Source of the DNA: Lepidostoma basale
Lineage: Eukaryota > Arthropoda > Insecta > Trichoptera > Lepidostomatidae
NCBI GenBank assembly: GCA_022606425.2
Contig: JAHDVF020001504.1
Coordinates: forward strand, 62,001 to 126,000
Direction of reading: 5' to 3'
DNA: 64,000 bases
Under the pieces are notes generated by a model that was not told the origin of the DNA, ran no database searches, and worked only from the letters and a program-made list of their open reading frames with translations. The first letter of the stretch is position 1. Each line of letters opens with the position of its first letter. The position numbers and the translations under genes are program-made. Shown piece by piece: positions 54,840 to 64,000 of this stretch.

Positions 54840-55295
54840 TTTATTAGTGAAATAACAATTAATTTTTTTAAAGGCCATAAAATTTTTCCTAACCTCATAT
54901 TGATTCAAAACTTTTAATTCAATTAATAAATAATTAGTGTGAATTTTGATCATTGAAACGATTTATTAAAATTATCGAAACCACAGGTCTTTCAACAAAG
55001 ATTGCAAATATGTCATCAGCAAGCTGAGCTATTTTCAATAGTGATGAAATATTTTGTACTAAAAGCACTCTACTGACACTAATAATGACCAAATCCAAGG
55101 ATACGGAATTTTCGTGCGAATTGCTCTTCCTAACGGTATCACTATAGGCCGGTTGGTAGAATAATCGATACTGAAGATGCCACAGTAATCATTAAGAACA
55201 AATCCTATTTAACATAGAGGTTTTCTTCTTCTCTTGCAGCATATATAATATATTCCTGGATACTTACTAAAGTGCTGAAAATTAGAACCTTATGC
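54840..55295. other. AT-rich stretch without recognisable features
   Basis: Nothing recognised. Confidence 0.45.
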
Positions 55296-55299
55296 TTCA

Positions 55300-55434
55300 T
55301 CGCATGTCTATCACACCTATCACATGTCACGAGAATCAATATGATAGCTATTACCATTTACATCGATTGGCTCGCACTGTATTAATGTAAATAGCGATTT
55401 AATAAATAATAATAATAATAAATAATAAAAAAAT
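55300..55434 (+). mobile_element. tRNA-derived SINE, 5'-truncated
   Basis: TATCACATGTCACGAGAATC, AATATGATAGCTATTACCAT, TACATCGATTGGCTCGCACT, AATGTAAATAGCGATTTAAT and an AATAAT tail. The tRNA-like head is missing. Confidence 0.85.
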
Positions 55435-55454
55435 AAATCTGTCTGTGGTGTTGA

Positions 55455-55690
55455 AGACGTAAGGTGAGGAAGAAGCAGAAGGTACTTTTGAAGAGTGTAG
55501 ACCGTATGGAAGATACGAGACATGGAAATTTTTTTTTAAATAATACCACTGTAGCAAAGAATTACAAGGAAAGCCGCCGAAAAGTCGGAAGGACAGCTGA
55601 ACATCTTCATATTAGGATAGCCCACTCTTATAAACCGGTCATACGACCTAGAACACGAAGAAAAAGGAGTATAGTAATGTCAAAAATGAT
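55455..55690 (+). mobile_element. Retro-2 C-terminal fragment
   Basis: GAAGAAGCAGAAGGTACTTT ... TTACAAGGAAAGCCGCCGAA, AAGTCGGAAGGACAGCTGAA, CATCTTCATATTAGGATAGC; homologous to the complement of 33780-34000. Includes an A/T run where the frame breaks. Confidence 0.6.
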
Positions 55691-55789
55691 GTCAATATTG
55701 ATAAATCGTATGTATATCATTTTATTGTATTTGATCATTATGTGACGTCATAAACAAAGTGACTCAAATTTCACATTTTTCACATTTAG

Positions 55790-56035
55790 GGTCCGCAAAC
55801 CAACAGGTCTCCATTTCTTTTAAGTTATTGGTCGTTTCTTTGACGAGGATCATCCCTACCTCGGCCGCCTCGACTTTGTTGTCAGCGGTCCGGATTCCTC
55901 CGGCAGCCAGGAGGGCCGAGCCCCGCAAGCTGTAACCAAAGCCGGAGCGGACTAGAGAAGGGTAAGTAGGACGTTAAGGAGAATGGTATCGCCATTATCC
56001 TTAATCCATATCATTTGGTGGCGGTTACCATCACT
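55790..56035. other. GC-richer block, possibly an unrecognised repeat
   Basis: CCTACCTCGGCCGCCTCGAC, GGCAGCCAGGAGGGCCGAGC, AAAGCCGGAGCGGACTAGAG and a GGTAAGTAGG donor-like site near 55968. I cannot assign it; a retroelement fragment or a short exon are both possible. Confidence 0.3.
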
Positions 56036-56039
56036 ATAT

Positions 56040-56700
56040 ATAAATAAAGGGTTGTTCAGAGTATGTTGCAAGTGAAATGGGCTGACTTTAGAACACGTGT
56101 GCAATAAGCCTCAAATTCTAAACTGCCAAATACAAATTATTTTTGACAAACTTGAGTTATATACACTGTGAGATTCGATAGTAACAATTAATGTTTCACT
56201 AAAAACAATGTTTTTTAAAACTTGTTCCTTTTCTCTTTATGATGAACATGTAAATAAACTTAAAAATATGTATATTTTTAAATGACATGCTTAAAAAAAG
56301 TACTTAAATGTAATCATTGAAAGCAATGTTATTTTTTAATTTATGTGATAATATTCATATTATATATGTATTTTTTTAATGTTACATCATTCTCTCGAAA
56401 TATGTTGAAATAAATGATTTTCTATTTCCTTATTATAATGATTTTTTTTTAATTATGTACTAAAATAACACTGTAATTTATGATAATTAATTATTCTTCC
56501 TTCATTAAATTTGATATAATTGAATACCAAATTTTTCTTTATTAATATTGATATCACTATTAGCATTAAATATTTAATATTTAATTAAGTTTGTTAGACA
56601 AGTAAATAAAAAATCTTCAGTTTATTGCTTTAGCGAAAGGAATTCATCCAAGTTTTAGATTAAATGTTTAATCGATATTTGAAGTAACCTTTAGTGAACT
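56040..56700. other. Very AT-rich stretch
   Basis: Nothing recognised. Confidence 0.5.
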
Positions 56701-56714
56701 TGAAAATAAGTTTC

Positions 56715-56825
56715 TGTAGAATGTGAACCGCCCCCGTCACGTCAAACCGAGCGCGGATCTCCCGTCCCCTAGATAAGCCTGGTATCCGGGGGCGCGATTC
56801 ATCGGTTTCTACGTGTTCCCCTTAA
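56715..56825. other. Short GC-rich patch
   Basis: ACCGCCCCCGTCACGTCAAA, CGGATCTCCCGTCCCCTAGA, ATCCGGGGGCGCGATTCATC within AT-rich DNA. No frame or repeat; possible regulatory patch. Confidence 0.3.
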
Positions 56826-57009
56826 AATGCAAAATCTAATTTAAAAACCAACAATTATACCCAATTCTATAAAAAAATTGGATGATTTAAACAATTCGAA
56901 GAAATGTGAGGCAGAAAAATCCGTCCTCATTTAAATTAAGAAAGGTCATTATGTGTTTCGGAAATATGAAATAAGTAGGTTAAATGCTTTAATTTTGAAA
57001 CACTTACAA

Positions 57010-57505
57010 TTGGTTTGAAAAAAAATTCACAATTTTTTTATGAGATTTCGCCAAGATATATTGGAGTCGTCAGGCGTCACAAATAACTTATTTATTATAC
57101 TTGAATAATGATGTAAAATATCAAATTAAATAATTAATATGAATGAAAACCTATATTTTCTGGAAAATATATTTCATTTTATGATAATAACATATTTGGT
57201 CTTACTAAAGCATTGACAAACATTTGACAATGCCTTGGTAAGTCAAAACATGCCATTCCAATGAAATATAACAAAACTTCTAGAAAACAGACGTTTTCAT
57301 TCGTATTAATTATTAATTACAAACAACAGTTGTTTGTGACACCCGATAATGTCATCATATGTTGGCCAAAGAACTTTCGCGACAATCGCAAGCAATAAAT
57401 AATATTTGATAATTTGTGATACGTATTAAAACAGTGTTCCAAAATTTAAACATTTAAAATTTGAAGTACCATAGTGTTTCTGCAAAAACAATGGATAATA
57501 TTAAT
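57010..57505. mobile_element. Foldback family B interrupted by foldback A
   Basis: Left: GAGATTTCGCCAAGATATAT, TGGAGTCGTCAGGCGTCACA. Right: TTTGTGACACCCGATAATGT, ATGTTGGCCAAAGAACTTTC and GTGTTTCTGCAAAAACAATG. The left outer end is lost. Confidence 0.78.
57085..57330. mobile_element. Foldback family A nested inside foldback B
   Basis: TTGAATAATGATGTAAAATA, ATATGAATGAAAACC ... GACAATGCCTTGGTAAGTCA, CATGCCATTCCAATGAAATA, CAGACGTTTTCATTCGTATT. The arms are more diverged than at 31.8 kb, so this insertion is older. Confidence 0.8.
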
Positions 57506-57529
57506 AAATAATAGATAAAATAATTTTAA

Positions 57530-57665
57530 TAGATGTCTACAAGCAGCATGAAGAGAAAAAGAAGTCGAGGAAGGCCACGGAAATTATGACATGACCAAAT
57601 TAATTATGTTTGTCACGATTAATTATTTCAGAGGAAGATATAGAGGTATATAAGGATAAAAAAAT
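57530..57665 (+). mobile_element. Retro-1 3' scrap, degraded
   Basis: GTCTACAAGCAGCATGAAGA, AAGTCGAGGAAGGCCACGGA, TGACATGACCAAATTAATTA; decays after that. Confidence 0.6.
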
Positions 57666-57719
57666 GAGGATCTCTTCTATATTCGCCTTCACCTTGTATT
57701 CACAATGACACTTTGTATC

Positions 57720-58076
57720 AAAATTCTTTTTATTTCGACTTAACACAGACATCTTACAAGTAAAAAGTAACCTTTTTTAATGTTGATAAAGGTTACTTGT
57801 AACCAAAACACGTGTGTGTTAAATGAAACACAGCAAGTGTTATAATACAAAGTGTAATTATATTTATTTAATATACCTTTATCGATGTTGATAAAGGTTA
57901 CTTGTAACCGAAACATGTCTGTCTTAAGTGAAAATAAAAAGTGTTTTGATAAAAAGTGTAATTATATTTATTTATTTAATACACCTTTATCAATGTTGAT
58001 AAAGGTTATTTGTAACTGAAACATGTCTGTGTTAAGTGAAAATAAAAAAGTGTTTTAATACAAAGTGTAATTGTAT
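57720..58076. repeat. Tandem repeat, about 105-115 bp unit, three copies
   Basis: Each unit contains TGTTGATAAAGGTTACTTGT (or TTATTTGT), AACCGAAACATGTCTGTGTT, AAGTGAAAATAAAAAGTGTT and AAAGTGTAATTATATTTATT. The motif GTTGATAAAGGTTA starts near 57782, 57887 and 57995. Copy 1 is more diverged than copies 2 and 3. AACCGAAACATGTC resembles the end motifs of foldbacks, so it may be an amplified foldback end. Confidence 0.88.
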
Positions 58077-58079
58077 TTT

Positions 58080-58480
58080 TTCAAACATGATGATCCATTA
58101 TTTCTGCCTATTATTTTGGAGAAATGGCATGATTTACCCCTAAAAAGCTTGCATGTTCATCAATGTTGCCCAATAATAAGATGTTTTCGACACAATGAGG
58201 AATGGGCATCCAAGCCTCCGGGGCTTTTTATCAAAGCCTTCCGAGGGATGTAAAACCTCCCAGTATCCTCCTATCCTCCTCCGCTACCACTACAGGCCGT
58301 GATGTTTATTTCAAACAGCTGCTGAGGGCGACGCGCGCGTAATCACTCTTCTTTTTTCACAGGATCCTTTCAAAAAGAAAAATTTCGAAAACGTTCCAAT
58401 ATTCTTTCCTCTTTTGTTTTTTTGCTGCTGTATTCATACAGTTTTTTGGTAAGTTAAAAGATTGTACGTATCTCTTTCGG
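58080..58480. other. Single-copy block with clustered Exd/Hox-like sites
   Basis: TGATCCATTA (58091-58100) fits TGATNNATNN and TGATTTAC (58130-58137) fits TGAYNNAY, 40 bases apart. GC-richer, repeat-free to about 58370 (CCTCCGGGGCTTTTTATCAA, GAGGGCGACGCGCGCGTAAT). Candidate enhancer. Confidence 0.38.
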
Positions 58481-58584
58481 TGTGTATTTGTATATATATT
58501 ATGGGTGCATAAAATCATTTCGTGATTGCAGTATATATTACAAATATAAACGTTCATGTTAAAAAATCGTATAAAACATTATCA

Positions 58585-58755
58585 TATATCTTAAATGGTA
58601 TCGGTCACGTGAGGAGACGGAGAAATCGAGGTGCGTGCACGACAAGATGTATGAATGTAGAGGAATCGAGAGAAGTATGTCAGGACAGAACAGTGTGGCG
58701 TTCCATTATTTCTGCCTACCCCTCCGGAGAGACGGCGTGATGGTTAGTTAGTTAG
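58585..58755 (+). mobile_element. Retro-1 extreme 3' end, well preserved
   Basis: GHVRRRRNRGACTTRCMN, then VEESREVCQDRTVWRSIISA and YPSGETA in one frame, TGA, then TGGTTAGTTAGTTAG. Confidence 0.9.
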
Positions 58756-58884
58756 TTTATATATCTTAGAATTCTGAATAATAATTATATTAAGAGTTTA
58801 AGCAATCGATGTAAGTAAAAGACACATTGTATGAATGTGGAATAATAAAAACACATGTGAAGATAAAAAAATTAAAAATATCCA

Positions 58885-60060
58885 GCAGACTAAATAAATT
58901 ATGATAAAGATAAAAGTGAATGGAGAGGTTCCTCAAGGTTCAGCTCAAAGCCCTCTTCTCTTTAACCTTGCTATTGATCACTTGATAAGAAACATACAAT
59001 TCACGCCCGGTTTTTCCAACCAGGCAAGTGTAGAAAACTCTGGTGGTCGGCCCTAGATCTAATGGTTTGTAAATAAGCAGAACCTACAGTTTTGATGGAG
59101 CACCTACAGAAGTCACCAATACTCTGAATATTAAAGGAACTCCCATACCGCAAATCACATAAAGTAAATACCAAGAAAGGAAAAATTATAATGTATGAGG
59201 TTTATGTAAAAAGCCGACTGACACATATGATTCCCTTCTGGGGGACAGGAAACCAAAAGGACATCTCCAGACTCCAAAGACAACAAAATAAAATAATAAA
59301 ATTAGCATATAACATTTCTACCTTACCCCAAACATACAAGTTTACAGACAAACAAAACAAATGGACATATCTTCTTCTTCTTCTCTGGTTTCAATCCTGG
59401 GATTGGTTTGCAGCAATTTCCTCCATTATTCTCTTCCATTTTTCCCTGTCTTGTGCGGCTCTTTTGAAATCTGCATATGATGAGCAGCGCACGTCCACCA
59501 ACAGGTTCTCCAGGTACTCTCGGCGTGGGCGTCCCCTAGAGTTTGTCCCCTCGATCATACCCTCCATTATGGCATGCAAGAGACCTTCTTGACGTATTAC
59601 ATGGCCGATCCATCTTGAACGCCTTTCGGACAAGGTCCTGAGCAGGTGCCTTCCTCCTTCGATTCCTTGAAGAACCTCCTCATTCGTGATGTGGTCTCTC
59701 CAGGAAATTCCAAAGAGTCTTCTATAGGACCTGACTAAATTTGAGACCTTGAAAATTGTACACAGAGTGACCATGAAAGAGACAACAGACAGCAGCTACA
59801 AATTAACTAAAAATTCAGACATACACAGACACTGTACCAGGAACTGCGACAGAAATCACTTACCGAATGCACGAACTAAGACAGGATAATCAAGGATATT
59901 AAACAATGGACTGAAACTTTACAATGAACTACCAAAAGAATCAAGGAGTCTCACTACAACTCAATATAAAATATATCTGAAACATTACATAATTAATAGT
60001 AAGATCTTAATATGTATCCATATAACCCAATTGGGTTTTTAAAAAAATAAATTAAATAAA
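58885..60060 (+). mobile_element. jockey/CR1-like non-LTR remnant, split by a minus-strand Retro-2
   Basis: 58910-59000 reads IKVNGEVPQGSAQSPLLFNL, then AIDHLIRNIQFTPGF, with the Gly-Val-Pro-Gln-Gly-Ser motif as EVPQGS. 59170-59350 reads YEVYVKSRLTHMIPFWGTGN, KDISRLQRQQNKIIKLAYNI. After the insert, 59775-60000 gives IHRHCTRNCDRNHLPNARTK, stop, then ILNNGLKLYNELPKESRSLT, the typical H.TR...LP..RT / G.KLYN.LP ending, and an A-rich tail. The YADD region is deleted. Confidence 0.82.
59371..59755 (-). mobile_element. Retro-2 C-terminal region nested in the jockey/CR1 remnant
   Basis: The GAA-type tail is CTTCTTCTTCTTCTCTGG on +. The minus frame is open for the whole fragment: SYRRLFGISWRDHITNEEVL, LSERRSRWIGHVIRQEGLLH, AIMEGMIEGTNSRGRPRREY, AAQDREKWKRIMEEIAANQS. 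Intact frame and clean position inside another element indicate a relatively young insertion. Confidence 0.88.
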
Positions 60061-60225
60061 AATAAAAATAATAATAAAATGTCTACATAGATTCCATGTT
60101 TGCAGCAAACGCCAGTAATAAAACTGACATAACATATTCGACAAAGGTAGTCTGATTCTAATGGTACACATTAAGCGGATTTCATTGTGACATCAATACC
60201 CATAAGACTTAAAAGTAAAGACTCA

Positions 60226-60495
60226 TCATCGTCGGGCGTCCCTCGTGTCCGAGGTAGACTGTCCTTCACGGTTGTGAGTATGCAGGCGACCGAAGGGCCC
60301 AATCCTAGACTTACAAAATCTGAGGCATCTGGGGCAGGGGAAGGTTGGTAGTGGAACTGCCACTGTCTCCCGATAGTCTCTCCTTTCTCCTCCTCTTTGC
60401 GGCGTCGTCTCTGCGCTGTGTTTCAAAGTCCTGCGTGCCTGATCTGTTATTCTCCACCAAGGTTTGTTTTCTGCAGTATTTTCCCAGCAATCATA
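60226..60495 (-). mobile_element. Non-LTR C-terminal fragment with a zinc-finger-like ending
   Basis: The minus frame gives WWRITDQARRTLKHSAETTP, then PLPTFPCPRCLRFCKSRIGP and FGRLHTHNRE. The C-x2-C-x12-H-x2-H-like arrangement at the very C-terminus occurs in some RTE/L1-like retrotransposon proteins. It meets the + strand element at about 60500. Confidence 0.72.
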
Positions 60496-60504
60496 ATCGA
60501 TGTT

Positions 60505-60960
60505 AGGGGTAAAGACTACACGACAGCTGTCCAACCGGCAATGCTTTACGGTGCTGAGTGTTGGACTATTAAAAAGGATCACGAGCAAAAAGCTCCACGT
60601 GATCGAAATGAAGACGCTTAGATGGGCTGGATTGGACAGTAAGTACATATGGCCTTGAAATTGGCACTCTGACATAGCACAGTGCAGAGAGACTAAGAGT
60701 CATACAGCGAGCGATGGAGAGAGCCATGCTAGGCCTGTTCCTTAGAGATAGAGTCAGGAACGAAACGGTGAGGGATAAAACAAGAGTCACAGACGTGATC
60801 CACCGGGTGACGGCTTTAAAATGGAAATGGGGAGGACATGTCGCTAGAGCTGCAGACGAAAGATGGACCAAAATACTGCTGAATTGGAGACCGAGAGCAG
60901 TATCAGAATATAGCAGTATGTATCTAAGCAGTTTACATTTCGATTAAATTATTGGCATTT
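60505..60960 (+). mobile_element. Retro-2 C-terminal fragment
   Basis: DYTTAVQPAMLYGAECWTIK, then KDHEQK and a frame change. From 60714: MERAMLGLFLRDRVRNETVR, TRVTDVIHRVTALKWKWGGH, VARAADERWTKILLNWRPRA. Matches the 33411-33720 type. Confidence 0.85.
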
Positions 60961-61194
60961 AACAAACCTATTTTTTTCAATGTACCTACATATATACAGA
61001 TGTGTCTTATTGTAATAAGCTTAAATAATATTCAAGAAAACTACATACAATTGTTTATATAAATATATAATGCATAATAACCATGAAAAGAATTATTCTT
61101 AACAAAAAAATGACTTGAACGTCAGTTGATTTATTTATAAATTTAAAACTGCCTCTACGCTTTTCGCAAAAAACCGTTTAAAACATAGAAACAG

Positions 61195-61595
61195 GTCTTA
61201 ATATATGCAAAAGCCATCAATCACCGGAGTGCATTTCGAATATGGCGGCAAAAATTGTTGCACTATTTACAAAACAATGCCACAAGATCGGAGCAACTAC
61301 ATTTCACAGCCACCCAATTTGCTTCTCAAAGCAATAGTGCTCAGAATTCGTCGAAGATATTTACGGTCAATATTGGAATTATTCCCAAACACATTAGCCC
61401 CACTATTGTGATGGTAATCAGGCTCTTTATGCGAGTCGCGTTATACAACCGTTCGTTAACTCGGCAATTATTCTTTTTGACTTCAGTGACACAAGACTAT
61501 GCACGAATGTACGTACGCGACAGAGCCGAAATCAGGTTTCAAGAAATATATCTACAAACAATTATTCTCTCGAATAAATTCTTCCTTATACAATA
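61195..61595. other. Single-copy block, possible regulatory DNA
   Basis: Higher-complexity, repeat-free DNA (TCACCGGAGTGCATTTCGAA, GTACGTACGCGACAGAGCCG). A + frame of 117 residues (61255-61608) crosses it but has no motif and its end runs into Retro-1. Confidence 0.33.
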
Positions 61596-61599
61596 TGGA

Positions 61600-61800
61600 C
61601 ATAACTAACTAATCAACTAACCATCACGCCATCTCGCAGAAATAATGGACTGCCAAACTTTTCTTTACTGACATGTTTCTCTCGCTTCCTCAACATTCAT
61701 ACATCGTGTCATGCACGCGCGTCTATATCTCTGACTCCTCACGTGGCCGACTTTCAATATTTGATTTATTTGATTGTGCCACTTGTTTCCTCGGTCTTGA
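61600..61800 (-). mobile_element. Retro-1 3' end with TTAG-type tail
   Basis: ATAACTAACTAATCAACTAA, CCATCACGCCATCTCGCAGA, complements of CMTRCMN, ESHVA and the QINQ region to CACTTGTTTCCTCGGTCTTG. Confidence 0.82.
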
Positions 61801-61870
61801 CGATGATAGTAACGACTAGTTGAAACCGGTCATAACCTAAATAAAAATAATAAAAATAAAATAGTAGGTA
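61800..61870. mobile_element. Foldback family C, half element
   Basis: ACGATGATAGTAACGACTAG, TTGAAACCGGTCATAACCTA. Confidence 0.5.
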
Positions 61871-62009
61871 TATTAACTGGTTTCAACGAATTTCTACCGA
61901 GAAATGAATATATTATTTTTATCAACATCAGAATACTAACTTTTGTATTTTAATAAACATCCTGAAAATTTAGTATGAATTATTAGTTCAATTTAGATAT
62001 AATATTTTT

Positions 62010-62135
62010 AATTCTTAGGAGAATCGTAAATTTTCATTAAGTTTTATTATAATTATTAAGAGTGACCTTTACTTAGGCGAAACATGTCACCTCAATAAGA
62101 TTAAATCTAGAAGTTAAAGAAAACGTGTTTTTACT
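62010..62135. mobile_element. Foldback family A, decayed
   Basis: AAGTTTTATTATAATTATTA, GCGAAACATGTCACCTCAAT, AAGAAAACGTGTTTTTACTT. Confidence 0.55.
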
Positions 62136-63315
62136 TAAAATTAAACACATGATTTAGATTCTTACAAAAAAGCGTTCAAGAACTTATGTCCAAGAAAAAA
62201 TATTTTTTCCTCGACGGCTGTCAATGTTGGGATTATCTGACAGAGTACGACAAATATAAGATGCAAATGTACGCGAAAAAAATTTGAGAATTGGAGAACT
62301 GGTGAAAATGTCCTCATCCTATTCCTGCTGTGCATTATTTCTTTTTTATTCTTTCTCTAGCATATTTATGTACCAATTTTGTATTTTCTTTCACTACTAT
62401 TTTGCTATGTGCGTACGGCGGGACATCGAGGGAGAGTAGCGTAGCTTAAATACGGTCTGGGTCCCCCTTGGTTCCAAATATACATATATTATTATTTTTT
62501 TTTTTTTTAACGTAAGACCCGCATGGACGGGGGACGAGCCTAGAGAATGCACGAGTGAAACTGACGAAAGGCGCCGCTGCGCCTATAACAGCTTCGGATA
62601 AGCCCTCTAATGAAAATATTGCTAAAAATAGAAGAGCAAATCTGTTTTGTTTTATTTTATACAATTTTTTAAATTTCAGCCATGGCGAATTTGGAATCCG
62701 GTTCTGGTAACCCAACTTATATTACGATTGCCCTATACCTAATATCATGTGTTACACTTACACGTGTGTGTGAATATACATACACAAGTATCATGCAGTT
62801 ATGTTGATGTTGGTGAGTGGATACGTGCACAGTCCAAATACAATTGATATTCGATTTACAATAAATGGCTTCTGTCAAAACCCGAATGTACGACCCAGAG
62901 AATAAAAAATATGGTGTAGTTTATTCAGAAGAAAAATAACTCGGATAGTTGTGGTACATACTTCGGATATATTTTGATTAAAGAAAACCGGATTACTCTC
63001 CCATGGAAAGCGGTAAAAAAATCACAGTTTTTTTTATATGTAAAAACTTTTTTTTCTGACTACATAACTATCTTCATCATATAATTTTTGATTGACTCGT
63101 AGATTAAATGGACGATTATATTATGTTTTAATTAAGAAAAGATTCTCGTTCAGAATATAAGCTAGGTAAATTAAACATCCCGCAAATATGCAAAGTTCTA
63201 AATGTTTTTTTATGATTGATGTATATTTTAATAGATAAATCAATGATTGTCTAAGAGATTCATATATATAATAATATGTCGACTTTTGATACCTTACACT
63301 CTTATTGATGCTGTA
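62136..63315. other. AT-rich with one higher-complexity patch (62400-62740)
   Basis: The patch has GTGCGTACGGCGGGACATCG, GTAAGACCCGCATGGACGGG, GAAAGGCGCCGCTGCGCCTA and no recognised repeat. The rest of the stretch shows nothing. Confidence 0.4.
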
Positions 63316-63317
63316 TT

Positions 63318-63815
63318 ACTGACTAACCATCACTCCGTCTCTCTGGAGGGGTGGCAGAAAGAATGGACCGCCACATTGTTCTGTCCTAACATACTTATCT
63401 CGCTTCCTCTACATTCAAACGTCGATTTCTCTGACTCCTCACGTGGCCGACTTTCAATATTTGATTTATTTGATCGTGCCACGTTTTCCTCGGTCTACCT
63501 CTATTTCTAGTTCCATTTACATCGTTAACATATATTTTTTTTACCATTTTTTCTTTATTCATTCTTTCCATGTGTCCAAACCATCTCAACGACCCTTCTA
63601 TTATTTTGTTCATAACACTTTCATTTGCACCGCATTCACTTCTTTTATTTGCATTTGACACTCTATCCATATACAGATTACACATATACAGATTTATCAC
63701 ACGTCTTAGAGATCTCATTTCTACTACATTTATTCTTCTTTCATCCTTCTTTTGCCAGTTCCATCCTTCACTTCCGTACATAAGGGTCGACATAAAAACT
63801 GTCGACTTAAATTTT
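63318..63815 (-). mobile_element. Retro-1 C-terminal region and 3' end
   Basis: Complement of TLMYGSEGWNWQKKDERRIN, VVEMRSLRRVI, an insertion/duplication (CAGATTACACATATACAGAT), then KIIEGSLRWFGHMERM, GRPRKTWHDQINQILKVGHV and the decayed end. CMTRC is deleted. Tail not clear (TGACTAACCATCAC). Confidence 0.85.
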
Positions 63816-64000
63816 GGAAATGACTTATTTTTTCCATTGACTTTGGATGAAAGTTTTCAATCCTAATGTCTACTGAAAGCTGAGAATAGACGATCTGGAG
63901 ATGTGGACTGGCTGACCCATTTTTCAAACAACGAGTTCTAATGATATCTTCTAGTTTCATGCCATTTTCCATTTGTGTAGATTCCGATCTCCTAATTTAA
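63816..64000. other. Unassigned sequence at the right edge
   Basis: A minus frame (63730-63972) reads MENGMKLEDIIRTRCLKNGS and is cut into by Retro-1. Not recognised; it may be the start of another repeat continuing beyond the window. Confidence 0.25.

Overview
The window looks like a stretch of insect Hox-cluster DNA, most probably from a moth or butterfly. The one convincing host exon is the last coding exon of Antennapedia (1978-2228, + strand). It carries a complete Antp-class homeodomain, a short tail and a stop. The rest is AT-rich non-coding DNA loaded with short, decayed transposable elements. The insect/Lepidoptera call is an inference from the Antp sequence, the AT-rich background, the tRNA-derived SINEs, the many short foldback elements and the RTE-like retrotransposon tails. 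No species can be named from this.

Layout. 1-1977 is the end of the intron upstream of the homeobox exon. 2229 to about 2670 is the likely start of the Antp 3' UTR. From there to 64000 I found no second homeobox, no known Hox microRNA and no intact protein-coding host gene. If the cluster has the usual order and all genes point the same way, this is the Antp-to-ftz/Scr interval, at least 61 kb long. Repeats alternate with blocks of higher-complexity, GC-richer, apparently single-copy DNA (about 1.1, 3.8, 9.5-10.7, 17.2-17.9, 19.1, 20.4, 21.8, 25.7, 40, 44.9, 46.3, 47.8, 49.3, 51.2, 54, 58.2 and 61.4 kb). These blocks are the best candidates for Hox enhancers, promoters or non-coding transcripts. 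Two spots look like possible unannotated exons: about 3820-4183 (5' UTR-like sequence with good splice donors) and 27729-27825.

Mobile elements, with names used below. Retro-1 is an RTE-like non-LTR retrotransposon. Its largest copy is 37955-39660 (- strand), its 3' end codes for a GRPRKTWHDQINQLL-type tail, and copies end in TTAG or GTT repeats. Retro-2 is a set of related RTE-like 3' ends, several finishing in a GAA repeat. There are two CR1/jockey-like remnants (6508-7624 and 58885-60060). The SINE is tRNA-derived with pol III A and B boxes. Foldback families are: A (GGGAATGACATGTTTCG core), B (TAGTCCATTGTTTTGGCCGAAAC end, quoted in part below), C (GAAACCGGTC core), D (8423-8688), E (CGGCCAACCCGGTCC core), F (46741-46832, TA duplication) and G (TTCGAAACATGTC-type core). 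One 1.7 kb pogo-like DNA transposon (36173-37897) has lost its catalytic core.

Several insertions are nested, so relative ages can be read: foldback A into SINE, SINE into Retro-1, foldback A into B, and Retro-2 into jockey/CR1. The transposable-element proteins are all broken. Their open frames, and the many open frames opposite them, should not be read as host genes.
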